This document shows positions 15,851-23,468 of a stretch of 33,000 nucleotides of DNA, one piece after another. A program made the position numbers and the translations under genes. The stretch lies in the IMG/VR virus record IMGVR_UViG_3300042691_026603, positions 1 through 33,000 of that record, one strand, 5' to 3'. The stretch is from a virus. The notes under the pieces were generated by a model. It searched no databases. It saw only the letters and a list, made by a program, of their open reading frames with translations, and had not been told where the DNA came from. Each line of letters opens with the position of its first letter. Position 1 is the first letter of the stretch.

Positions 15851-17860
15851 TCACCAGATGGATTGTCGAGGCAGGAAGCCCTGCCGCTTTGCTGACGCTG
15901 GCGTGGCCGCTGGCGGGCGCTCGCTAGTTTCGGCGACCTCTATAGCGCCCTGCTGCTCCGGCGGCGCTGTAGCCGCCCCACCGGGCCGCCGTGCGCCCTC
16001 GCGGATGCGCTGGACCCCCAGCATGTAGGCGGCGGCGAATGCCAGCGCCTCGCAGTCGAGGAAGTGGTTGTCCCGGAAGGTCACGACCCACTGATGGCCG
16101 CCGCCCGGCTTGCGGACTCGGGCCTCGGAGACGATCTGCCGGCAATACTCCTCGGATGGCTCCTCGTGCAGATGCCAGCCGCCGGGCTGATCCGCCGGCC
16201 ACTTAATCCGCTCGTGAACCCACGATTTGAAGAAGTCGGTCGATAGACGCACGAGGTCGATGCCATACTTCGCCTTGCCCCCTTTCGGGGCGGCGTCGAT
16301 CCTGTTGACCGTCAGCGGCGTCGGGCGGGTGTCGAAGCCCTTAGTGGCGAAAACCTGCCGCGAGAAGCGGCGGGCGAACTCATAGACCTTGTGCTCGGGC
16401 ACCAGATCGCGCTTGCCGGGGCGGAAGCCCGCATCGACGAACATGCGCGCGATGGGCAGGCCCGCCCACGTCGATTGCAGCACGTCAGCGAGATCGGTCC
16501 AGACCTCCTCCTGTGAGGTGTCGCCCCAGATTTCGCCGCTAGTGATCAGCGCGCTCTGCTGGCGCGATCCCCAGCCGCGCACGGCGTAGATCAGGCGGTT
16601 CTTCTGCACGTCCACGCCGGCGGTCAGGAACAGAACCCACTCGGGCACGTCGCCTTGCCGATACGGCAGCGCTAGCCCGCGCACATGCTCCCATTCGGGG
16701 ACATCGCCGCCGACCGGAGCCCATAGCTCGCCGAACCCGGCGTTAATGACCGTCTGAACCTGCTGGTGATCGCCGGAGCGCAGCGCGGTCACGTAGGCTG
16801 CGGCCCGCTCGCCAAAGCTCTTGAACGGCGAGCATAGCCCGCTCACCCAGAAGCTCAGCGTCTCGCTGGCCGGCGGGTCGCCGACTACGTTGCCGTCCTC
16901 ATCGATGGTCTGCCCCGGCGCGACATAGACGCCCGTGGCGTTCATGCTCTCGCGGTGCTCGTCAGTGATGACGCAGCCATTGCGAGGGCACACCAGATGC
17001 GCCTCGGCCTTCGCCCGGCTCGACGTAGTCTTGCGAGCGTCAGGTATCTCAAGGCACGAGAAGCGGGGGACAAAGCGCTCGCTGCAATGCGGGCAGCGCC
17101 ACGTCCAGTGGTAGCGCGTTCCCTCCTGCCAGAGGCCCCAAATCTTGCTATCTATCTCGTCGGCTTCCTGCTCGGCCCAGAACTCAAGACCGCTTGCCTC
17201 GTCCCTCACCACGTCCTTCGGCCCCTTGCTCGGCGTGCTGACGATCACATGCACGAAGTCGTCGTAGGTGTCGCCGCGAGCATCGACCAGCCCGACAGGG
17301 TCGCCTTGCCCCTTGACGTTGCGCAGCAGCTCGTCAGCCTCGTCGGTCAGCGCGAGGCCAGCCGGGTCGGATTTGAGCGCAGTCGATGATCCGCCGTGCG
17401 CCAGCCGGAGCGGCACGCCCGCGATCAGCTTGCGGGTTTTCTTGTTCGCCTGCCCGCGCGACACCTTGCCCTTTAGGACCGGGGCCTCATCGAGCAGCGC
17501 CATGACGCGCGGCTCCCATTGCTCGACAATAAAATTTCGGGTCGGGCCCACGTAGAGGATCGGGGTCGGGGCCTGATCCAGCTTCTGCCCGATCAGGTCG
17601 AGCAGCATCTCGCTCTTGCCGCCCTGCGCGGCCATGGCTAGCACGACGCGGCGATGAGTGCCGGCAGCGGCGGCGCGTCCCGGCGCGATGGTGTAGGGCG
17701 TCAGGTTAGGATTGCGCGGGCCGGGCCGACCAGCCGTCTCGGGGTATCGCCGATTAGCTGCCCCCCACTCGTCAGGTGTCGTTCTCCGCGTCGCCGTTAG
17801 CAGTCGTGCGACCCGCTGCCACGTCGCGAGACCTCTCAGCGGCACGAGCGGCGATGTCAT
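15851..17860 (-). CDS. Large terminase subunit, lambda GpA family
   Basis: 669 residues from the ATG at 17860. TPDEWGAANRRYP and RPGPRNPNLTPY near the N-terminus are GpA hallmarks. The ATPase has A-A-Q-G-G-K-S (about 77-83) and a Walker B-like L-T-D-E-A-D-E-L. A CPHC...C...C cluster fits the zinc-binding region of this family, and the nuclease part follows (GVDVQ, D-A-G-F). It cuts and translocates DNA into the prohead, with the TerS protein giving specificity. The start sits 89 bases inside the small subunit gene. No nearer ATG or GTG in frame gives a complete N-terminus, and a GTG at 17875 is an alternative. Confidence 0.92.
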   Translation of the reverse strand: MTSPLVPLRGLATWQRVARLLTATRRTTPDEWGAANRRYPETAGRPGPRNPNLTPYTIAPGRAAAAGTHRRVVLAMAAQGGKSEMLLDLIGQKLDQAPTPILYVGPTRNFIVEQWEPRVMALLDEAPVLKGKVSRGQANKKTRKLIAGVPLRLAHGGSSTALKSDPAGLALTDEADELLRNVKGQGDPVGLVDARGDTYDDFVHVIVSTPSKGPKDVVRDEASGLEFWAEQEADEIDSKIWGLWQEGTRYHWTWRCPHCSERFVPRFSCLEIPDARKTTSSRAKAEAHLVCPRNGCVITDEHRESMNATGVYVAPGQTIDEDGNVVGDPPASETLSFWVSGLCSPFKSFGERAAAYVTALRSGDHQQVQTVINAGFGELWAPVGGDVPEWEHVRGLALPYRQGDVPEWVLFLTAGVDVQKNRLIYAVRGWGSRQQSALITSGEIWGDTSQEEVWTDLADVLQSTWAGLPIARMFVDAGFRPGKRDLVPEHKVYEFARRFSRQVFATKGFDTRPTPLTVNRIDAAPKGGKAKYGIDLVRLSTDFFKSWVHERIKWPADQPGGWHLHEEPSEEYCRQIVSEARVRKPGGGHQWVVTFRDNHFLDCEALAFAAAYMLGVQRIREGARRPGGAATAPPEQQGAIEVAETSERPPAATPASAKRQGFLPRQSIW

Positions 17861-18419
17861 TTCTGATTGCGTCACACTCGCTCTCGACTTTTCGCCTGAA
17901 AGACACGTCGCGCGATACCCGCGCCGGCAGGCTGGCAAGCCCGGAGATGAATAGGCCGCACAGCTCGTCTACGATGTCGCTGTGCTCGGTCACGTCGATC
18001 AGCCGGCGCTCGCGCTCGGCGGTGCGGACCTCAACCTCGCGCTGACGCGCGGCCTTAAGCCCGCTCTCGGCTGCCGATTTCGATGACCGCCGGTCCTCAT
18101 CCTTTAGCCATCGGATGTAGCCGGCCTGCGCTTGTATCAGAGACACGCCCCCGAGGGGGTGGCGCTCAATGTAGCCTTCGCTGATCAGGTGCAGAACCCA
18201 CGGCGCGGTGATCCCCATCGCCGCGCCGGCCTCCTCCAGCGTCACGTTGCCGGCGCGAAGGTGCTTGATGATGCGGGTGACCGTTCGGATCAGGGGCACC
18301 TGCCCCTTCACGATCTTCGGGATCACGCCGCGCCGGGCGAGGCGTGTAAGCTCCTCCTCCGAGCTGGCGAGGATCGTTGACGCGGCCTCAATCGGGACCA
18401 GCGTCTCCTTATCGCTCAT
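17772..18419 (-). CDS. Small terminase subunit (DNA recognition)
   Basis: 215 residues. The start overlaps the IbrB-like stop (ATGA). The first 110 residues hold winged-helix/HTH-like segments (EEAGAAMGITAPWVLHLISEGYI), the central part is a charged coiled coil (LKAARQREVEVRTAERERRLID), and the C-terminus has the LFISGLASLPARVSRD segment typical of alphaproteobacterial small terminases that pair with GpA-type enzymes. It would bind the packaging site. The gene overlaps the large subunit by 89 bases. Confidence 0.85.
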   Translation of the reverse strand: MSDKETLVPIEAASTILASSEEELTRLARRGVIPKIVKGQVPLIRTVTRIIKHLRAGNVTLEEAGAAMGITAPWVLHLISEGYIERHPLGGVSLIQAQAGYIRWLKDEDRRSSKSAAESGLKAARQREVEVRTAERERRLIDVTEHSDIVDELCGLFISGLASLPARVSRDVSFRRKVESECDAIRNDIAARAAERSRDVAAGRTTANGDAENDT

Positions 18420-18931
18420 TTCGGAACCCATCCGTTGCCGAATTCCGCAGCGCGGCCCCGGTTCGTCATGCCGGAGTGATCGAGCAGGCGCTCAACCTCC
18501 TCCTCCTCCATGGAAAGACGCTGCTGGATTTCCTTGTCGCTCAGCCCCTCGTCCTTCAATGCCGACATGATCTTCGACATATTGACGATCCGGTGCGTGC
18601 CGCGAGCGCGGTTGTGCCTGATCGTGCTCATCATCTGATGGGCCATGTCAGGGTCAAGAAGCCGCACGACCGGGACGAGACCGCCGGTCAAGGCCATGAC
18701 ATCCGGGTCAGTGCTGCCCAGCGTGAAACGGTGAAATCCGTCAACGATTTCCCCGTCAATGCGAGCCACAATTGGCTGCGTCCAGCCATCCTCGAGGATG
18801 CTCGTCTTGAGCAGCTTCATCTCAGGAGGCGCGACGCGGTTCGGGTTATAGCTGTTCGCCCGGAGCGTCTTGGGGTCTACCCACTCAATCTTGTTGAGCG
18901 GCTGGTTTTCAGTGCCGGCTTTCGCGGCCAT
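18416..18931 (-). CDS. IbrB-like ParB-domain protein
   Basis: 171 residues. A ParB/sulfiredoxin-like domain occupies about residues 12-110, with the Y-N-P-N motif (28-31) and a G-E-I-V-D-G-F-H-R segment (60-68) replacing the usual G-x-R-R box. The C-terminus (EGLSDKEIQQRLSMEEEEVERLLD) is an HTH-like region, and GNGWVPK ends the protein, as in IbrB-like proteins I know. In Escherichia coli IbrB is encoded with IbrA by prophages and regulates surface immunoglobulin-binding genes. Here the IbrA-like gene lies directly upstream and the terminase directly downstream. Confidence 0.85.
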   Translation of the reverse strand: MAAKAGTENQPLNKIEWVDPKTLRANSYNPNRVAPPEMKLLKTSILEDGWTQPIVARIDGEIVDGFHRFTLGSTDPDVMALTGGLVPVVRLLDPDMAHQMMSTIRHNRARGTHRIVNMSKIMSALKDEGLSDKEIQQRLSMEEEEVERLLDHSGMTNRGRAAEFGNGWVPK

Positions 18932-19014
18932 TAAGTCACCCGGAAATGATGGCGAGTTGCTTCACGGAGCTGCGCCGCACCATCGAACGGAACGCTGCAA
19001 AGATAGATGCCCTC

Positions 19015-19032
19015 GCTGACAAAAATGTCAGC
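19015..19032. repeat. Perfect inverted repeat in the ibrA-like/ibrB-like gap
   Basis: A 7-base stem (GCTGACA with TGTCAGC) around an AAAA loop lies just after the IbrA-like stop. There is no U tract. It may be a protein-binding site or an RNA processing hairpin. It overlaps a start-less coding-like frame described in the findings. Confidence 0.4.
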
Positions 19033-19043
19033 AAGCGACGGGC

Positions 19044-20333
19044 TTACGCCGGATTATTTGGCAGGTCCCCGGCCTCTTTCATCAAGGCAATCTCGGCCCA
19101 ATACTTAGCTTCCTGAGCCGGGTTGTGCTCCTTGTCGCGCCGTGGCTGCTTGCGCTCCTTGAAGTCGCCGCGCATGGCTAGCATCAGAAGGAAATTCCAG
19201 CTCAGGCCGGTCACATAGTGAGGGGTATTCACCGCGATAGGGTCGCTTGTGCTCGAGACATGGCCGAAATGCCACATCTTGATCCGGCGCACGATCTGCT
19301 CCTGAACTTTCGGGGGATGCTTTTCAATCCACTTTCTCAGGAAGTCGTCCCACGACATTCCGGCTGGCTTCTCCGGCCTCTCGCCGAAGCCATAAAGCTC
19401 AGTTCGGGAGTAGCGCGCGGCGGTCGCCGCTCCCGGCACGCGGTCAACCATTTTCTCCCAGAGATCAGGAAAACAGGTGGCATACATCCACAAGTCTTGC
19501 ATCGGCTCCTCGCCATACGGCGGGGCCACGCGCTGATTATGAGGCTTCATCCCTGACATGCTCATCAGGTCATACGAGCGGTTGTAGTCCCACCCGAACA
19601 CAGATGGCGCGGTCCACACGTCCTCAGTCTTCCAGTCGTAAATCGGGTAAGCCTTCCAGACGTTGCCCTGACTGTAGCCCTCGTCGAACTTCCTGATCCA
19701 TGGGCGGCTGTCCGGCGTCGGCTTAAGGATCGCGCCCAGCCGGATCAGGCTTTCCTGCGCCCGCACGCCTAAGAGGAGCGCGGTGCGCCCGAACTCTCGG
19801 GCCGGGAACAATAGCCCGTTGAGGCTCGGGATCGTGGGCCGCTTGTCCGGCTCAATCGGGAAGTGCGGCATCTGATGATAGGTTATGCCCTCCGGCGGCA
19901 TGGGCCGAACCCACAAGCTTTCCGCCTCGGGTGCCCACGGCCACCAATACGGATGCTTGCGAGAGCAGGCGTTGCGGTGCTGAACCGGGAGGCAAAACCA
20001 CTTCATGTCAACTTCGCCGGATTGATAAACCCGGCGAACGTATGCCTCCGTTTCGTATTGGATCGCCTCCTCATCGAAATGTATCGTCGGCACTTTGCCT
20101 CGACCCATTTCTCGGGCGACCTCAACTGCAAGATTGAGGACTACGGTGCTGTCCTTTCCGCCGCTAAAACTAACAACGACGGTGTCAAACAGCTCAAAGC
20201 ATTCCCTTATCCGCTGGCGGGCAAGGTCAATGACAGACGTTTCAATCGCCGACTTTGTCCGATGAAATCGGCCATCGCTCGCGACTTGCGACTTCTTCAC
20301 TCGGTGAATTTTTACGGGAGCGGCAGTGCTCAT
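19044..20333 (-). CDS. IbrA-like PAPS-reductase-family PP-loop protein (DUF3440 type)
   Basis: 429 residues. The PP-loop V-V-S-F-S-G-G-K-D-S (about 53-62) binds ATP and phosphate in the family. Downstream are FDEEAIQYETEAYVRR, MKWFCLPVQHRNACS, and RTALLLGVRAQES, which mark the IbrA/YbdN branch, and a long C-terminal extension typical of DUF3440. True PAPS reductases use a C-terminal catalytic Cys, which is not obvious here. IbrA-like proteins are found with IbrB and are predicted to act in sulfur- or nucleotide-based DNA chemistry, but the reaction is unknown. The start ATG at 20333 lies 10 bases after the cupin stop; its Shine-Dalgarno is weak. Confidence 0.88.
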   Translation of the reverse strand: MSTAAPVKIHRVKKSQVASDGRFHRTKSAIETSVIDLARQRIRECFELFDTVVVSFSGGKDSTVVLNLAVEVAREMGRGKVPTIHFDEEAIQYETEAYVRRVYQSGEVDMKWFCLPVQHRNACSRKHPYWWPWAPEAESLWVRPMPPEGITYHQMPHFPIEPDKRPTIPSLNGLLFPAREFGRTALLLGVRAQESLIRLGAILKPTPDSRPWIRKFDEGYSQGNVWKAYPIYDWKTEDVWTAPSVFGWDYNRSYDLMSMSGMKPHNQRVAPPYGEEPMQDLWMYATCFPDLWEKMVDRVPGAATAARYSRTELYGFGERPEKPAGMSWDDFLRKWIEKHPPKVQEQIVRRIKMWHFGHVSSTSDPIAVNTPHYVTGLSWNFLLMLAMRGDFKERKQPRRDKEHNPAQEAKYWAEIALMKEAGDLPNNPA

Positions 20334-20343
20334 CTCGACCCCG

Positions 20344-21066
20344 TCACTTCCGAATTTCGTTCGTGCGGATCGCGTCAATATGCTTGGCGGACACCCCGTC
20401 AACAATCGTGCGATTGAGCATCGGGTGTTCCTCGTGCGTCGGGCCGAAGTCGGTGTCCGGGTGAAACACCGTGAGCGTCATGTCGCTGTCCTCAGTCGCG
20501 AAGGCGTGGATCGCGTCAGGGAACAGGATGAACATCTTGCCCGGCAGCAGGTCTTCCGTCCCGAGCGCCGTGTGGCAGAAGCCGCGACCGTCGTGGATCA
20601 GCCCGGCCCGGATCGTGGGGTGCGTGTGCCTCGTCTGGTCGATGCCCGCCGGAAAGTGCAGCAGGTTGAAGCACGGATCGCCGCGCAGCGGCGGCGCGAT
20701 CAGCAACGTGTCCGAGCATCCGTCGATGTAGCGGAGCCGCCCGACGTTATCGGTCGGGCCTCCCACGGAATTGAGGCCGCGATAGCCGAGGCGAAAGGCG
20801 ATGAAGCCAGTCGCGCCTGAGACGGCGAAGCTGGTCCCGGCGAGGGAGAAGTAGCATCCGGCCTGCACGGTGTAGGCGCGGCTATCGACGTTGATCGTGG
20901 CCTCGCCCTTCCAGACATAGCCGAAGGCCGTGCCCTCCTCATTAACGGAGAGCGGCTCGTCAGGGCCGAAGCCGTAGACCTTGGTGGGGTAGTCGGTGTC
21001 GGAGAAGTCGGCCATCAGGCCGGGCTGGAGATCGCGGATCAGGGCGGCGGGGGTAGCGGCGGTCAT
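20344..21066 (-). CDS. Double-cupin domain protein
   Basis: 240 residues. Two cupin-like halves are visible: residues about 45-95 (YVWKGEATINVDSRAYTVQAGCYFSL) and 140-205 (RHTHPTIRAGLIHDGRGFC...LLPGKMFILFPDAIHAF). H147, H149 and H187 form a plausible metal site. Cupins may be isomerases, dioxygenases or small-molecule binders, so the reaction cannot be read from sequence. It begins 4 bases after the ParB-like stop and lies in the same leftward operon as the IbrA-like gene, suggesting a joint pathway. Confidence 0.8.
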   Translation of the reverse strand: MTAATPAALIRDLQPGLMADFSDTDYPTKVYGFGPDEPLSVNEEGTAFGYVWKGEATINVDSRAYTVQAGCYFSLAGTSFAVSGATGFIAFRLGYRGLNSVGGPTDNVGRLRYIDGCSDTLLIAPPLRGDPCFNLLHFPAGIDQTRHTHPTIRAGLIHDGRGFCHTALGTEDLLPGKMFILFPDAIHAFATEDSDMTLTVFHPDTDFGPTHEEHPMLNRTIVDGVSAKHIDAIRTNEIRK

Positions 21067-21070
21067 GGGG

Positions 21071-21748
21071 TCAGTTTTCCTCGTCAGCCATAGCGAGTAG
21101 CGCCTGAGCAGCGGTCTTTAAGCCACGGCTGTCACGCTCGCGCGCTAGATACCGCACCACGCGGTCGCGCTCCTCGGGCAGGTAGTGCAGGTTCAGGGTC
21201 ACGCCGCGAGCGACGAGGTGCGGGTCAACATCGTCCGACTTGTCCTTATCGGGCGCGGGCAGATTGATGCCCGATAGGAAATCTGATCCCGGTGCCGGCG
21301 CAGAATAAACCGCGATTTCATCAGCGCTGAAACCGATGCCGCTGAGGTCAGCGCCGATCTCGGAGAGCGAGGCGATCTCGCTGGCGAGGCGGTCAACGTC
21401 CCACGATGATGTTTCGGCAAGGCGGTTGTCGGCGATAGAATAGGCCCGGCACTGCTCCTCGCTCCACCCCGAAGCGACCATCACCGGGACTTCGCTCAGG
21501 TTAAGCGTCCGGGCGGCAAGCACGCGACCGTGGCCGGCAATGATCGTGCCGTTCTCGCGGACCAGAACCGGGATCGTGAACCCGAACTGACGGATAGAGC
21601 TGGCTAGTTGCTCGACCTGCTCCTCGCTGTGAAGGCGGGCGTTGTCGGCGTAGGGGATGAGGTCTTCAATCGGCCAACGCTTTACCTTGTCGGCAGGCCA
21701 GAGAGACGCAGTTTCGGAGGGGGCTGAGGTGCCCTTCCTGCTAACCAT
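21071..21748 (-). CDS. ParB N-terminal domain protein
   Basis: 225 residues from the ATG at 21748, which has AGGAG upstream; longer in-frame openings reach back through an oppositely oriented gene and are not supported. The ParB-like domain includes LIPYADNARLHSEEQVEQLASSIRQFGF, I-A-G-H-G-R (70-75) and the VPVMVASGWSEEQCRAYSIADNRLAE motif. Phage ParB-domain proteins of this kind are often attached to or next to DNA methylases; no methylase domain is present here. The C-terminal 70 residues (LNLHYLPEERDRVVRYL) are helical. It heads the cluster ParB - cupin - IbrA - IbrB - terminase. Confidence 0.88.
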   Translation of the reverse strand: MVSRKGTSAPSETASLWPADKVKRWPIEDLIPYADNARLHSEEQVEQLASSIRQFGFTIPVLVRENGTIIAGHGRVLAARTLNLSEVPVMVASGWSEEQCRAYSIADNRLAETSSWDVDRLASEIASLSEIGADLSGIGFSADEIAVYSAPAPGSDFLSGINLPAPDKDKSDDVDPHLVARGVTLNLHYLPEERDRVVRYLARERDSRGLKTAAQALLAMADEEN

Positions 21749-21853
21749 TGGGGAGGCTCCTAAAAATATTTCTTGGAAGGGGGGTGACACCGCGCTTGAA
21801 GTGGGTAAATATCCAACTGCCAGCGCAGATGCTGGAGAACGGAGAAAACGAAA
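21749..21853. promoter_or_regulatory. Divergent control region for the late operon and the lone rightward gene
   Basis: 105 bases between the leftward ParB-like ATG and the rightward ATG at 21854. It is A/T-richer than its surroundings. Rightward, GTGACA and AAATAT with a 17-base spacer are a plausible weak promoter. Leftward, no good -35/-10 pair is visible, so a phage activator may be needed. Both assignments are inference. Confidence 0.35.
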
Positions 21854-22372
21854 ATGACCATCAGCACCCAAAAGATCAACGAACTCACCGCCGCCCTCAC
21901 CAACCAGAGCGTTGGAAAGGCCGCTACCAAGGACGCCGCTAGCAAGCGGTTCCTCAAGGCAGCAGCCGAGCGCAGCATCGATGGCGAAGCGATCCTCGCC
22001 GCCGCCGATCCCGTAGCCGCCCTGCAGGCAGCCCTGAACCCCGCGCCCGTCGCGGCTAAGGCCCCGAAGGCCCCTAAGCCCGCCAAGGAGAAGGCTCCGC
22101 GCCCTCCACGGTCCTTCACCCGCACCGGCCTCGCCGCTGCCCCGCGCATCAAGAAGTCCGAGACGCTCCGGGCCGATGGCCTCGTTGACGGCGGCGTTGA
22201 CGCTATCCTGATCGACGCGGTTAAGCGCGGGAACGGCGCTCTGCACTCTGAGCTGTGCGAGATGGTCGGCTGGAAGAAGTGCGACCGCCGCCTGCGGCGC
22301 GCGGCTGACATCTCCGGCGTCAAGCTGATCGTGGCCCGCGAGGGGAAGGACCATCGGTTTAGCGTCGCCTGA
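21854..22372 (+). CDS. Unknown Lys/Ala/Pro-rich protein with C-terminal helical domain
   Basis: 172 residues, the only rightward gene in the left two thirds. GGAGAAAACGAAA precedes the ATG. Residues 1-60 are helical, 65-95 form a flexible Ala-Pro-Lys linker, and 105-172 form a compact domain (SELCEMVGWKKCDRRLRRAADIS, ending KDHRFSVA) that resembles a winged-helix regulator of the DUF3489 type, though the family is not certain. A strong terminator follows. Opposite orientation, own promoter region and own terminator suggest a moron expressed apart from the late genes. Confidence 0.7.
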   Translation: MTISTQKINELTAALTNQSVGKAATKDAASKRFLKAAAERSIDGEAILAAADPVAALQAALNPAPVAAKAPKAPKPAKEKAPRPPRSFTRTGLAAAPRIKKSETLRADGLVDGGVDAILIDAVKRGNGALHSELCEMVGWKKCDRRLRRAADISGVKLIVAREGKDHRFSVA

Positions 22373-22400
22373 TCCGGGGCCACATCGCAGGCCCAACAAG

Positions 22401-22427
22401 GGGTCGCCTTCGGGCGGCCCTTTTTTT
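22401..22427 (+). terminator. Intrinsic terminator of the lone rightward gene
   Basis: An 8-base stem (GGGTCGCC with GGCGGCCC, one G-U pair) around a TTCG tetraloop is followed by seven T residues. It ends 29 bases after the stop at 22372. A UUCG loop and T tract are strong intrinsic-terminator marks. Confidence 0.9.
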
Positions 22428-22431
22428 GTCC

Positions 22432-22668
22432 TCAGCCTACTCCTCGGGGCTCAAGCCATACCGGATCATGCACGAAGTAGGCGGCGAAGTTGGCCGCATC
22501 GAACCGGCACGAGAAGCCCGTCGCCTCGCGGCGCTGCGTGACCCAAGACACCGCCACCTGATCCCTTGCGTTGGCCCGCCGAGCGTAGCGCCGGCGACCA
22601 CTCGCGTCAGGCTCTCGCGCAACTAGAATTAGATCACATCTCATGCCGATCCCGCTGTTTCCGGCCAT
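22432..22668 (-). CDS. Small unknown protein
   Basis: 78 residues from 22668, or 70 from the ATG at 22644. The sequence is basic in the centre (RRRYARRANARDQVAVSW) and ends FAAYFVHDPVWLEP, resembling small prophage proteins I have seen without a name. It lies just beyond the terminator of the convergent gene. Neither start has a good Shine-Dalgarno, so the call is moderate. Confidence 0.45.
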   Translation of the reverse strand: MAGNSGIGMRCDLILVAREPDASGRRRYARRANARDQVAVSWVTQRREATGFSCRFDAANFAAYFVHDPVWLEPRGVG

Positions 22669-22991
22669 TTAGCGCGTCGATCCGTGTGCTCAGAGCTAAA
22701 CCCTTGGGGGCTTCCCGGCTCATCAGCGCCGGCTAGGGCAATGGCGCTCGCGTTTTACGAAACCCCGGATCGGAAAAGCAAAAAAACTCGGAAACCAAAG
22801 ACCTCGCCCGAGTCGCGTGGTAGGGGGGTGCGGGAAGGACCCGAGGTTTTGGCCTGTGCGGGCCGTTGCCGGGCTTGTGGAGGCCGCTGGCGGGCGTTTG
22901 GGCGTGGAGCGGGTCGCGACTAGGGCGCTGATGATCGCCCGCTGGCGGCGCTGCTATGGGCCGCGCGCTGAGGCGCGCTCCCCTGATCGGC
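22669..22991. other. Region without a supported gene
   Basis: Short open frames exist on both strands, but they have low-complexity Arg/Pro/Ala content, no Shine-Dalgarno and no family resemblance. An A/T-rich stretch near 22760-22800 contains leftward TTGCTT and GTAAAA spaced by 17 bases, a possible weak promoter for the gene ending at 22432. Nothing else is recognisable. Confidence 0.4.
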
Positions 22992-23360
22992 CTACGCCCC
23001 CCTGTCCGGCGGGTAGATGCAGAGAGGGACGAGCGCGCTATTGAGGCAGATGTGCCAGCGCCCGTCGATCCTGCGGGGCTCAAGGAGGCGGCGGTCCACC
23101 TCGACTATGAGGGCGGCGGCCTTATCGGCTGGCCACATGGGGTGAGTGCCGGGGGCTATGCGAAAGATGATGACGGTGCCGGCTTCATGGACGGCGGCGT
23201 CAGGGACGGGGGCGCAGTCATTGTTGCCGCAGCAGCGGTAGTCGTAGACCTCATGGGCGTCGGCCTTGGGGGCTGACCAGATGGCGAGGGCGAGCAGGAA
23301 GGCGGCGGCGGCGGTAGCCATGGCGAGGGTGCGGATCATCCGGTTCATCGCGTAGGCCAT
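22992..23360 (-). CDS. Secreted cysteine-containing protein
   Basis: 122 residues. A signal peptide is clear: basic start, Ala/Leu core, and a probable cleavage after A-D-A at about residue 35. The mature part opens HEVYDYRCCGNNDCAPV and ends with WHICLNSALVPLCIYP, giving five to six cysteines likely to form disulphides in the periplasm. I have seen this type in Rhizobiales genomes as a conserved hypothetical. It lies between the Z-like tail gene and the lone rightward gene. Function unknown; a lysogenic-conversion role is possible. Confidence 0.75.
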   Translation of the reverse strand: MAYAMNRMIRTLAMATAAAAFLLALAIWSAPKADAHEVYDYRCCGNNDCAPVPDAAVHEAGTVIIFRIAPGTHPMWPADKAAALIVEVDRRLLEPRRIDGRWHICLNSALVPLCIYPPDRGA

Positions 23361-23468
23361 GAGGCAAGCCTTGTGGTTGTGGTTGGTGGGGCGTCGGGTG
23401 CAGCCATCCTCGCCCCTAGGATGCCAAGAGGGGGAGGGTGCCCCTTGCTGCCCTTGTCGTGCCGGGGC

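Noticed and set aside
22733-23083. Leftward frame of 116 codons
   Set aside because: Overlaps the secreted-protein gene in another frame, is Ser/Pro/Arg-rich without a recognised motif, and has no Shine-Dalgarno.
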